Below the pieces are notes generated by a model, which was not told where the DNA came from, ran no database searches, and saw nothing but the letters and a program-made list of their open reading frames with translations. Positions 54,922-62,961 of a stretch of DNA of 64,000 nt are shown piece by piece. Source of the stretch: Fodinisporobacter ferrooxydans (GTDB taxonomy: Bacteria > Bacillota > Bacilli > Tumebacillales > MYW30-H2); contig NZ_CP089291.1 in NCBI RefSeq assembly GCF_022818495.1, positions 620,001 through 684,000 on the forward strand, written 5' to 3'. Each line of letters opens with the position of its first letter. The stretch's first letter is position 1. The position numbers and the translations under genes are program-made.

Positions 54922-55683
54922 TTATGCCGGTACATTGCACCGATTGCGCACTTGCCGGATAAAGGAATCAAACAGTTGCTGCTGCAACGGATGCTTCTCC
55001 GACATCATTTCCGGATGCCATTGTACAGCTACCACAAAACGGTGTGTTTGCGATTCGATCGCTTCTATGACACCATCAGCGGAATGTGCGGTCGCTGCAA
55101 AACCATTTCCCAGCAATTTGATTCCTTGATGGTGATAGGAATTTACCATAAGCTCTGATTGTCCCACCGCTTGGTACAATCGGGACTGCGGCGATATGCG
55201 GACTGTATGGGTTGCCTGCCATTTGCGATACTGTTCATGTGCATGAAAGTGTTCAGGTCCCATTTCCTGCTGCAAATCCTGATAGAGTGAGCCCCCTTGG
55301 GCTACATTCAAGATTTGCAGGCCGCGGCAAATGCCGAAAATCGGCATATCTCTTAAAAGCGCTTGTCCCGCCAGCAGTAATTCGAATGTGTCCCGTTCTT
55401 CTTCTACACTTCCAAGATAAGCCTTTGGGGCTTCCCCGTAATGCAATGGATTCACATCTGCACCACCGGCAAAAAGCAATCCATCCAGCCGCTCCAGCAA
55501 TTTGCCAATGGAAGACGGTTCCAGAATCGGCAGCATGACAGGAATGCCGCCTGCACGTTCAATGGAGCGGGCATAATCGTATGAAAACATAGCCATATCT
55601 TGTCCCGGCAAGCCGCGCTGGCGGTTTTTCCCGGTCTCGCTTTGATCCAGGTAGTAGCCCGTTAAACCAATCAACGGTTTCAT
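54922..55683 (-). CDS. Gamma-glutamyl hydrolase, peptidase family C26
   Basis: 253 residues, class I glutamine amidotransferase fold. Catalytic Cys in FGICRGLQILN (near 117) and His-x-Glu in VQWHPEMM (near 220); GLLFAGGADVNPLHYGE near 78 is typical of PuuD/YvdE-type gamma-glutamyl-GABA hydrolases. AGGAAGG precedes the ATG at 55683. First gene of the operon with a dipeptide importer, 25 bases before dppD; this suggests hydrolysis of imported gamma-glutamyl compounds. Confidence 0.9.
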   Translation of the reverse strand: MKPLIGLTGYYLDQSETGKNRQRGLPGQDMAMFSYDYARSIERAGGIPVMLPILEPSSIGKLLERLDGLLFAGGADVNPLHYGEAPKAYLGSVEEERDTFELLLAGQALLRDMPIFGICRGLQILNVAQGGSLYQDLQQEMGPEHFHAHEQYRKWQATHTVRISPQSRLYQAVGQSELMVNSYHHQGIKLLGNGFAATAHSADGVIEAIESQTHRFVVAVQWHPEMMSEKHPLQQQLFDSFIRQVRNRCNVPA

Positions 55684-55910
55684 CGTATCAACCTTCCTAT
55701 TCAACGATCCGAACGATCATGAGGATTTCCCATGTTCAGAAATTTCTTATTTTTTAAAAAGAAGCCACAGAATTATTGCTATAACTTTAAGTATATTAAC
55801 TTTATTAAACTAAATTAAATTTTTTGATAACTTTTAAGACGATTATAGCGAGTTTGTAAACAAAACCGAAGAGAAAAAAAGAGAAAAACCATGAAAAAAA
55901 TGGAATATAA

Positions 55911-56065
55911 GTGCGTGTTCAAAAAGTGGTTAAGTAAGACACAAGGAGTGCGAAGCCGAAACACGAAAAGGCGACGGAGTGTACGTGTTTGGTACATGAG
56001 TAAATCTCTTTGGGATTCGGCAAAGCAATCCGCCGTGGAGTTTTAACTACTTTTTGAACATCCTC
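55911..56065. mobile_element. MITE-like element with TATAA target duplication
   Basis: 155 bp. Left end GTGCGTGTTCAAAAAGTGG, right end complementary to GAGGATGTTCAAAAAGTAG. The inner inverted repeats TGTTCAAAAAGTGGTTAA (55916-55933) and TTAACTACTTTTTGAACA (56043-56060) differ at one position. TATAA occurs directly on both sides (55906-55910, 56066-56070). No coding capacity. Typical of a non-autonomous transposable element; the parent transposase is not in the window. Confidence 0.75.
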
Positions 56066-56070
56066 TATAA

Positions 56071-56377
56071 GTGGATGCCAAAGTCGTGGAGCAAGTTACC
56101 GTGTGCAGGGGAATAAAAAAGTCACTGACTACTGGGGGGTGTGCATGAGAACTCATGCAGTCGCGCAAACAACGCCGATCGCCTTGCTCTGATTGAGTTG
56201 GTAGGGGTCGCAAGACGATCTCGTTATCTACGATTTCATCTAAAGAGTTATCGCGTTTCTTAATATTCTTTGTAAGAGTCCTTGTCAAAATAGACATCGA
56301 CCATCCGTTCACTCATTGATTCGCCCGATACGCTTTACTTTGCGCCACGAAAATACGCTTAATTTATCATGTAATGA
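56071..56377. other. Gap without a supported gene
   Basis: About 300 bases after the MITE. It contains the small hairpin TGCATGAG-AA-CTCATGCA near 56142-56159. An 89-codon minus frame reaches into the MITE and carries no recognisable motif. Probably decayed sequence. Confidence 0.4.
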
Positions 56378-57523
56378 TTATTTTACAAGTACTATCTTTT
56401 TCTTCCGCGCAGATCCCGCCAAAATACTGACATACGACATTTTGCTGATAAGATACGTGAAAAATACGGCTGCCAGTGAACAAATCCCTGCAGCCACAAA
56501 TGTCTTCCAGAGAAACGCATGTGCAGGGAGAAGATAGTTTGTGAGTTTCACTGCATAGATTAAGACCAATGCGTGAACCAAATACGCTCCATAGGAATAA
56601 TCACCAAACCATTTTAACAGCGAGTAAATCAATGACTGCTTACGAATGATGACGAATGAAATTCCATAAATGATCAAAATCTCCGAAATCGAATAAAAAA
56701 ACATGGATGGCTTTAAAGATGTAGAATAATTCAGATCCACTCTTCCTGCGCTCATTCCTTGCAATAGATCATGACCGACCCAGACGAAGCAAAATACAAA
56801 AACGAAGCTATTCCAATTGATGGATTGGATAATGAACTCTCGCCATTTGTTGATCGACACACCGACAATCCCACCCAGCAGGAAATAATACAGCCATGAA
56901 ACGAAATTCCGGTCAATAAAGCGAGCAAAAAATTTGAAAATATAGGATGTTGAGTGTATTTGTCCTCCAATAATGCCATTCAAGACAAACCACATATACG
57001 ATGCAAAAAGTACGGTGAGCAGTCCGAATACGATCACAAATCGCCGAACATTCGTAATCCGCCGATAAAACCACCGAAAGATACTTGATAGAATCGGAAA
57101 TACTAGATAAAATTGAAAAATCATTACGACAAACCATAGATGATAGTATTCTCTTCCCAAGACAATGTTTTTCGCAAAACTCTTGATCCACGTCATAGTG
57201 ACGACAGGAATTCCGTTTGAATACAGCTCGTAAATGCATGTCCACAGCAAATACGGTACCAAAATTTCTTTTGCGCGTTTTTTTATAAACGTAATGTAAC
57301 TGAATGAGTCAAAATAATTGTAAAAAAGTACAATTCCTGTGACGAATACAAAAGCTGGGACAGCAAATTTGGAAATATTAAACAGCATGCCTAACAGGAT
57401 CGATTCAGAAGTTTGTACTGCAGGTTGCCGTATATAGGCTCCCAGTGTATGCTGCATCACGACAGCCAAAAATGCGAGACCTCGTATTACATCTAATTCT
57501 TGGATTTTCTCTTTTCTAGCCAT
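56378..57523 (-). CDS. Acyltransferase family 3 membrane protein
   Basis: 381 residues, about ten membrane helices. The first helix reads ELDVIRGLAFLAVVMQHTLG; R and the QH in this order are the acyltransferase_3 hallmark (usually R..A...V...H). HLWFVVMIFQFYLVFPIL and FGDYSYGAYLVHALVLI are further matches. It likely adds acetyl or other acyl groups to exopolysaccharide or cell wall polymers. Single gene; the terminal lysines KKKIVLVK lie before a low-complexity region. Confidence 0.88.
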   Translation of the reverse strand: MARKEKIQELDVIRGLAFLAVVMQHTLGAYIRQPAVQTSESILLGMLFNISKFAVPAFVFVTGIVLFYNYFDSFSYITFIKKRAKEILVPYLLWTCIYELYSNGIPVVTMTWIKSFAKNIVLGREYYHLWFVVMIFQFYLVFPILSSIFRWFYRRITNVRRFVIVFGLLTVLFASYMWFVLNGIIGGQIHSTSYIFKFFARFIDRNFVSWLYYFLLGGIVGVSINKWREFIIQSINWNSFVFVFCFVWVGHDLLQGMSAGRVDLNYSTSLKPSMFFYSISEILIIYGISFVIIRKQSLIYSLLKWFGDYSYGAYLVHALVLIYAVKLTNYLLPAHAFLWKTFVAAGICSLAAVFFTYLISKMSYVSILAGSARKKKIVLVK

Positions 57524-57557
57524 TCACCGTTTCCCTTTTCATAAATTCAACAATCTC

Positions 57558-58199
57558 TTACAAACCAATCCATTGGTAGCGATTTTTGGGACGTCCAATT
57601 TTCTGGTAGCTGACAACCGTCTGTATCTTTCCGTTTTGCAAGAGATACGTAATATACCGATGAACCGTGGGATATGCCAATCCCAGTTTTTCTGACAAAT
57701 CATCGATGCTGAACGATTCTGCGTGTGACTGCAAAAAGTCTTGAATTAATACCAATGTGGATTGATTGATTCCCTTCGTGACAAATACGCTCTCGGAAGA
57801 TTTTTGATTCGATTCCCGTACATCCTGTGTCAGTTGAATGAGACGTATGTGCAATTGAATCCGGGAAATCAAATCAGGCGCCTTTACCGGCTTTAATGCA
57901 AAATCGGTAGCACCCGCATCCAAAAAGCGATCCGCAATCTCTTGCCGCTCATCTACCGTTAACACCAAAATCGGTACATTCGTATCGAGTTTGCGAAGTT
58001 CACGCACCGTTGCCAGACCGTCCATTTCCGGCATGTGGTAATCCACAAGGACAACGTCCATCGGCTCTTGTTTGAAATACTCCAGTGCTTCCCTGCCATT
58101 GCTGCAAGTGCATGCATCCCATCCGGCAAAGCTGCAGATCTCCCGAAGTGTATAACGAATGGTCCTATCGTCATCCGCGATCAGAATTTTCAACTTCAT
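57558..58199 (-). CDS. Response regulator with CitB/DctR-type winged helix
   Basis: 213 residues from the ATG at 58199 (GAGGTGG upstream). Receiver: IADDDRTI, phospho-Asp in VVLVDYHMPEMDG, Lys in LKPVKAPD. C-terminal helix-turn-helix IDDLSEKLGLAYPTVHRYIT near 165-190 ends in GRPKNRYQW, the pattern of CitB/MalR/DctR-like regulators. It overlaps the kinase gene by 29 bases, so translation is coupled. Confidence 0.88.
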   Translation of the reverse strand: MKLKILIADDDRTIRYTLREICSFAGWDACTCSNGREALEYFKQEPMDVVLVDYHMPEMDGLATVRELRKLDTNVPILVLTVDERQEIADRFLDAGATDFALKPVKAPDLISRIQLHIRLIQLTQDVRESNQKSSESVFVTKGINQSTLVLIQDFLQSHAESFSIDDLSEKLGLAYPTVHRYITYLLQNGKIQTVVSYQKIGRPKNRYQWIGL

Positions 58200-59592
58200 T
58201 CCCACCTCTTGACATCTTGATCCATATGGTCGTTCCGCTCCATGTTTTGCTGTCGATTTCTACCCTGCCGCCATGACCTTCCGCCACTTGCCGAACAAAT
58301 GACAATCCCACGCCCGGATGATCTTTCGTACTATATCCGGCTTGCCAAATTTTTTCTTGTTCCTTGGAAGGTATCCCTGGTCCGTTATCAGAGACTCCCA
58401 GCCAAATCTCATCTGTGTGAATTTGTGCGCGCAATGTCACTGTGCCATTCTCTTGTTCACGCACAGCATCAAATGCATTGTCGATCAGGTTTACCAATGC
58501 CCGTGTCATCCGGATGCGATTCACCCAGATCAGCGTATCCAGATGTTCCGGGACGTCCATTTGCAAGGATGCATTTGTGCCGCTAAGCCTGCCTGCGCGG
58601 ACATAGTTTATCAAACTTTCCAGCTTGCACCAACTCTTGCGATTCTCGTACAGAATTTCCGAAATCATCTCACTCATATTTCGAATCGAATGGGAGATAT
58701 TCCTGCAATATTCCTTGATCTTTGATTCCTGCACATACAATTCGATTAAAGAACTCAATCCCTCGATGGCTGTCAATGGTGTTTTCAGATCATGAACAAG
58801 CTGCAAAACTTCCCGATCGGCCCGCGACTCGATGGCTTCGATTTGCGCATAATGCAACGTCTCTTTGAATTGCAATCGCTGATCAGACATAATGAGGAAA
58901 ACCGTTAAAATCACAGCGTTAATGACAAATATCGAGCAAAAAATGATCCCATATACCGTCATGGCCTGGTCAAAGCCGATTTGTATGGCTAACTGTTTGA
59001 CTTGAAGCGAAATCACTCCTCGCCCGAATCCGTAGTCCGTAAATGCAGGCACTTCATCCAACCATTGCAAGCCGATCAATATTTGTGAAAATACAAGCAA
59101 TTTCATCGCCGGCCGCCAGATATTACCGGTGAATTTGTGCAATAAAGCGATCGACAGCAATGCCAGAACAGCAGGCCCGCCGAAATCGTATTTCAAATGC
59201 TGCATGCTGTTAATCACGATATAAACGGCAGGAATCAATGCAATCGGTATCGCCGTTTTGAGAAACATCCGCTTATACCGTTCACCGATGACATCCCCGA
59301 TCAGAAAGGCTCCCAAATAATGAGGCAATGCATGAATCGTATTCAATAATACGAGCACAAAAGATACAATCACAAGGGAATTTCCCGTGGGATATGTTTT
59401 TGCTGCCTGCAACAATCGATCAAGACCGATTTCCCCGGGGCCCAACCAGTCGGGAAACACAATGCCAAAAACAATCAACCCGATGCCAACACCTATGAGA
59501 CAAGAGCGTTCCCGCAACCATCGATACAACCGTATATCACCCATCTTATCTTGCGCACATGATTTTTCTATTTTACCATGTAAGTTTACCAT
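58171..59592 (-). CDS. Membrane sensor histidine kinase
   Basis: 473 residues. Six to seven helices in the first 240 residues (for example LIGVGIGLIVFGIVFP, NSLVIVSFVLVLLNTIHALP, AVLALLSIALLH) with short loops. The kinase core has His in LQLVHDLKTPLTAIEG (near 266), N box LVNLIDNAFDAV, G1 SDNGPGIP, and STKDHPGVGLSFVRQV. Similar cores occur in DctB/CitA-like kinases (DNAFDA). The start is uncertain (59592 or 16 codons later). It lies between the acyltransferase/regulator and the tad genes and could govern either. Confidence 0.87.
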   Translation of the reverse strand: MVNLHGKIEKSCAQDKMGDIRLYRWLRERSCLIGVGIGLIVFGIVFPDWLGPGEIGLDRLLQAAKTYPTGNSLVIVSFVLVLLNTIHALPHYLGAFLIGDVIGERYKRMFLKTAIPIALIPAVYIVINSMQHLKYDFGGPAVLALLSIALLHKFTGNIWRPAMKLLVFSQILIGLQWLDEVPAFTDYGFGRGVISLQVKQLAIQIGFDQAMTVYGIIFCSIFVINAVILTVFLIMSDQRLQFKETLHYAQIEAIESRADREVLQLVHDLKTPLTAIEGLSSLIELYVQESKIKEYCRNISHSIRNMSEMISEILYENRKSWCKLESLINYVRAGRLSGTNASLQMDVPEHLDTLIWVNRIRMTRALVNLIDNAFDAVREQENGTVTLRAQIHTDEIWLGVSDNGPGIPSKEQEKIWQAGYSTKDHPGVGLSFVRQVAEGHGGRVEIDSKTWSGTTIWIKMSRGGNEVENSDRG

Positions 59593-59660
59593 AAAAACAA
59601 TCCAAACCTCTTGAAATGATTTCTATACATCTGCCCGCTTGTGTTTCACGTCCGCTCAAA

Positions 59661-59674
59661 GAGGATGTTCAAAA
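59661..59674 (+). repeat. Copy of GAGGATGTTCAAAA at the tadC stop
   Basis: Exact copy of the 14-bp motif; the tadC stop codon (TGA, minus strand) is formed inside it. It may have replaced the original last codons of tadC. Confidence 0.8.
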
Positions 59675-60610
59675 AAAATTTTTCATTAATAAAATGACGA
59701 TAGGTCCGAGTAACACGATAAAAAGTGTTGGAAATATAAACATCACCAGAGGAAACATCATCTTGATCGGTGCTTTCATCGCCCGTTCTCTGGCTAGTTG
59801 CCGTTGATGTTCACGAATTCTGCGCGTCTGAATGCGAATCACCTTCGCCATGCCGATTCCCAGTTGATCTGCCTGGATCAGTGCGCTCATCACACTTTGG
59901 AACGAATCCATAGGAATCCGGTTGCTTAAATGAGAGAATGCTTCACGCCTTGATTTCCCCAATCGCATTTCATCCAACGTCTGCAAAAATTCCCATGCCA
60001 AAGGCCCGCCCAATTGTTTGCTTACTTTCCACAATGCCTGATCGATGCCTAACCCAGCCTCGACAGATACGTTCACCATATCAAAAAAATCCGGCATGGT
60101 TTTTTGGATCGTCATCAATCGCTGACGTTTTTTCGAGTCAAGATACAGATTCGGATACAGCAGGCCGAAACATCCTGCGATGACAGAGAATAGCAAAGCC
60201 CGGGGGATTGCCGCCCCAATTGACAGCAAAAGCAGAAAGATCAGCAAAAAAAAGCTCCCCCCGATGAGACATTGTATGACTCGATAATCGATCGGTGTCA
60301 ATCCGAAGGGTTGACCTGCTTCCCGCAGTTTCTTCTCCAGGCTGCTCACTGTCTTTGCACGCATATATTTTTTGAATCGATTGCGAATCCATGTCCAAAC
60401 CGGATACAAGACCCGTTCTCGAAAGGATTGGTTTCTTTTCACGGCATCATTTTCGGATGGTGTTTGTTCCAGCATGCCATGATCCTTCGTAAACAGCCGC
60501 TCGATTCTTTGCTGAATGGCCATTCGCGGCTGACGGACCATCGTTAGAATTCCGGCAAAAAAACATGTGAGGGACAAAAAACTAAAAACAGCAAAGACAC
60601 TATATTCCAT
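59669..60610 (-). CDS. tadC: Tad pilus membrane protein TadC
   Basis: 313 residues. Helices at 1-20, about 95-125 (two), and 285-308, with a T2SS-F domain (about 155-285): FFDMVNVSVEAGLGIDQALW and ADQLGIGMAKVIRIQTRRIR are characteristic. With TadB it forms the inner-membrane platform of a Tad/Flp pilus. It is 3 bases after tadB. The stop codon lies in a copy of the 14-bp repeat, so its last residues (KNFF) may not be original; length is nevertheless normal. Confidence 0.9.
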   Translation of the reverse strand: MEYSVFAVFSFLSLTCFFAGILTMVRQPRMAIQQRIERLFTKDHGMLEQTPSENDAVKRNQSFRERVLYPVWTWIRNRFKKYMRAKTVSSLEKKLREAGQPFGLTPIDYRVIQCLIGGSFFLLIFLLLLSIGAAIPRALLFSVIAGCFGLLYPNLYLDSKKRQRLMTIQKTMPDFFDMVNVSVEAGLGIDQALWKVSKQLGGPLAWEFLQTLDEMRLGKSRREAFSHLSNRIPMDSFQSVMSALIQADQLGIGMAKVIRIQTRRIREHQRQLARERAMKAPIKMMFPLVMFIFPTLFIVLLGPIVILLMKNFF

Positions 60611-60613
60611 ATG

Positions 60614-61600
60614 TCACACCTCAATCCGGATAATCTTGCGGATTACCAGCCAGCCAAGTGTGCCGGAAACGATTGCAAAACCAATCATTGCCCAACCGAT
60701 TGGGCTTGTTAGCATCGGTGTAAAATACGCCGGATTCATCATATCGATCAACCCTATGAGAACAACAGGCAAAAGTGTAATGATCCAGGCAGACATTCTG
60801 CCTTGTGCCGTTAACGTCCGCAACTCCTCCTGAATCCGCACCCGCTCCTGCAGGGTTTCCTGCATGGATTCAAGCAGTTCCGCCAAGTTTCCGCCGGTTG
60901 TTCGCTGTACAAGCAATGCTGAGACGACCAACTCCAAATCCCGGTTTGGCAATCGCTCCAGTAAATTTCGAAACGCATCTTCCACCGGTATGTTCAAGTT
61001 CATTTCTCGTAGTGTACGATTCATTTCAACTGCGATTGGATCAGGCATCTCCTGTCCAATCATTTTTAGCGATTGTAAAAAACTGAATCCCGCACGCATC
61101 GCGTTTGCCATTGTACCCAAAGCATTCGGCAACTGTAAGGAAAACTGGCGTAGACGTTTTTCTTTTCTGATCTTTACATAACGGTCAGGAAGCCAGTAGC
61201 CGACACCAAATGCCGCTAAAGAAACGACAAGCAGCCGCTGCCCGAACACATATGCCAAAAACGCAAATACTGCCCCTGCAAACAGACGGATTATAAAAAA
61301 TTCTTCCGGAGTAAAAGGAATGGCTGCTTGTTCCAGCTTTTTCTCCCATCCTTGTAAAAATAATTTGCCGGCAAATTGTCGGGAAAACCGCTGCAGAAGT
61401 TTTTTCGACATCGGGACCACTTGCGTTTGCGACGATGTTTTTTCTTCCTCGGCATCAACAATGGCTGGTCTTGGCTGTATCATGCGTGCAAGTCTCTGCT
61501 TTAACCGTCTCGATTTTCGTGTAAATCGACTTCCCAACAAAGCGAAGAGGACGAGAAAGAAGGAAAACGAACCGATTATAATCAAGATCTTCGCCGTCAT
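60614..61600 (-). CDS. tadB: Tad pilus membrane protein TadB
   Basis: 328 residues from the ATG at 61600 (GAGAGGA upstream); the open frame extends 23 codons into cpaF. N-terminal helix, a pair of helices around 95-140, T2SS-F domain (about 165-290; MANAMRAGFSFLQSLKMIGQ, TTGGNLAELLESMQETLQER) and C-terminal helices. Partner of TadC. It starts right after the cpaF stop. Confidence 0.9.
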   Translation of the reverse strand: MTAKILIIIGSFSFFLVLFALLGSRFTRKSRRLKQRLARMIQPRPAIVDAEEEKTSSQTQVVPMSKKLLQRFSRQFAGKLFLQGWEKKLEQAAIPFTPEEFFIIRLFAGAVFAFLAYVFGQRLLVVSLAAFGVGYWLPDRYVKIRKEKRLRQFSLQLPNALGTMANAMRAGFSFLQSLKMIGQEMPDPIAVEMNRTLREMNLNIPVEDAFRNLLERLPNRDLELVVSALLVQRTTGGNLAELLESMQETLQERVRIQEELRTLTAQGRMSAWIITLLPVVLIGLIDMMNPAYFTPMLTSPIGWAMIGFAIVSGTLGWLVIRKIIRIEV

Positions 61601-61602
61601 GC

Positions 61603-62949
61603 TTACCAGTCCTCTCGGAACATGTCTGGTGGAAACTCCATTCCGAACCGTTCCAAAATATCCATACAATGGGGCCGAATCCCCGTCGATACAAATTTCC
61701 CTGAAATCTTTCCTTCACTCGTCATTCCCGTTTGCCGAAACACGAATAAATCTTGCAGTACGATGGTGTCGCCCTCAAGTCCTACGATTTCCGTGATATG
61801 TGTGATTTTGCGGCTTCCATCCTTCAGTCTCGACTGTTGAATAATCAATTGAATGGCTCGACCGATTTGTTCCCGGATGGCCCGAACCGGCAGTTCCATT
61901 CCGGCCATCATCACCATCGTCTCAAGGCGGGATAAAATGTCCCGCGGCGAGTTGGCGTGTCCGGTCGCCAGCGACCCATCGTGTCCCGTATTCATCGCTT
62001 GCAGCATATCAAGAGCCTCCGCACTGCGAACTTCCCCTACGACAATCCGATCCGGGCGCATTCGCAAAGCATTTCGTACGAGATCGCGAATGGTAATGGC
62101 TCCTTTTCCTTCAATATTGGACGGGCGTGTTTCGAGAGAGACTACATGCTCTTGGGAAAGCTTCAATTCTGCCGCGTCTTCAATTGTGATAATTCTCTCA
62201 TTTTGCGGAATAAAGGAAGAAAGGACGTTTAATGTGCTCGTCTTTCCCGAACCTGTGCCGCCGCTGATAAAAATATTCAGCCGCGCTTTTACACATCCTT
62301 TTAGAAATTGCGCCATCTGCTCGTTTAACGTCCCGAACCGAATCAGATCTTCAATCGCAAAGGGTGTTTGTGAAAATTTGCGAATGGTGATTGTAGGCCC
62401 GTTTAACGCCAACGGCGGTATAATTGCATTCACACGGGAACCGTCCGGCAGCCTCGCATCGACCATCGGCATACTTTCATCAATTCGTCTGCCGAGCGGA
62501 GCAACAATTCGTTCAATCACCTGCAACACATGTTCATCATCACGAAAAAATGTCTGGATGTGATGAAGCTTTCCTTTTTTTTCAACGTAGATTTGAAACG
62601 GACCGTTTACCATGACCTCCGAAATTTCAGGATCCTCCAACAGTTGGGTAATGGGTCCATAACCCACCAATTCGTTGCAAACAGTCGTCAATAAGGATTG
62701 TTTCTCTTCAAATGTCAGCCGTTCCGAATCTTGTTCAAAAAATGGTTCCGAAAGCTTCGGGATCATCGAAACAATATGATCTTCTTTTACGTTCGGATGT
62801 TTTTTTAACTCTTCGACCAAATATTTGTGGAGTCGAATTTTTATTTCTCGTTCTTTTGGTTTCTCATTTCCGGGATTCGCCTGCAATTTCCCCTCTTGTA
62901 CTTGCCTTGCGTTCGTCTCTTGCTCATTCAATCGTTTTAAGAGTGACAT
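61603..62949 (-). CDS. cpaF: Tad pilus secretion ATPase CpaF/TadA
   Basis: 448 residues. An N-terminal helical domain (1-150), then the VirB11/CpaF ATPase: Walker A FISGGTGSGKTSTLNVL, Asp box TIEDAAELKL, Walker B RPDRIVVGEVR, His box ATGHANSPRDIL. It powers pilin assembly and forms a hexamer at the membrane. The start is the ATG at 62949 behind GGGAG. 12 bases after cpaE. Confidence 0.94.
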   Translation of the reverse strand: MSLLKRLNEQETNARQVQEGKLQANPGNEKPKEREIKIRLHKYLVEELKKHPNVKEDHIVSMIPKLSEPFFEQDSERLTFEEKQSLLTTVCNELVGYGPITQLLEDPEISEVMVNGPFQIYVEKKGKLHHIQTFFRDDEHVLQVIERIVAPLGRRIDESMPMVDARLPDGSRVNAIIPPLALNGPTITIRKFSQTPFAIEDLIRFGTLNEQMAQFLKGCVKARLNIFISGGTGSGKTSTLNVLSSFIPQNERIITIEDAAELKLSQEHVVSLETRPSNIEGKGAITIRDLVRNALRMRPDRIVVGEVRSAEALDMLQAMNTGHDGSLATGHANSPRDILSRLETMVMMAGMELPVRAIREQIGRAIQLIIQQSRLKDGSRKITHITEIVGLEGDTIVLQDLFVFRQTGMTSEGKISGKFVSTGIRPHCMDILERFGMEFPPDMFREDW

Positions 62950-62961
62950 ACTCCCCACTCC

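Noticed and set aside
56043-56312. 89-codon minus frame next to the MITE
   Set aside because: Its 3' end lies inside the MITE terminal repeat and its product has no family features; likely decayed sequence.
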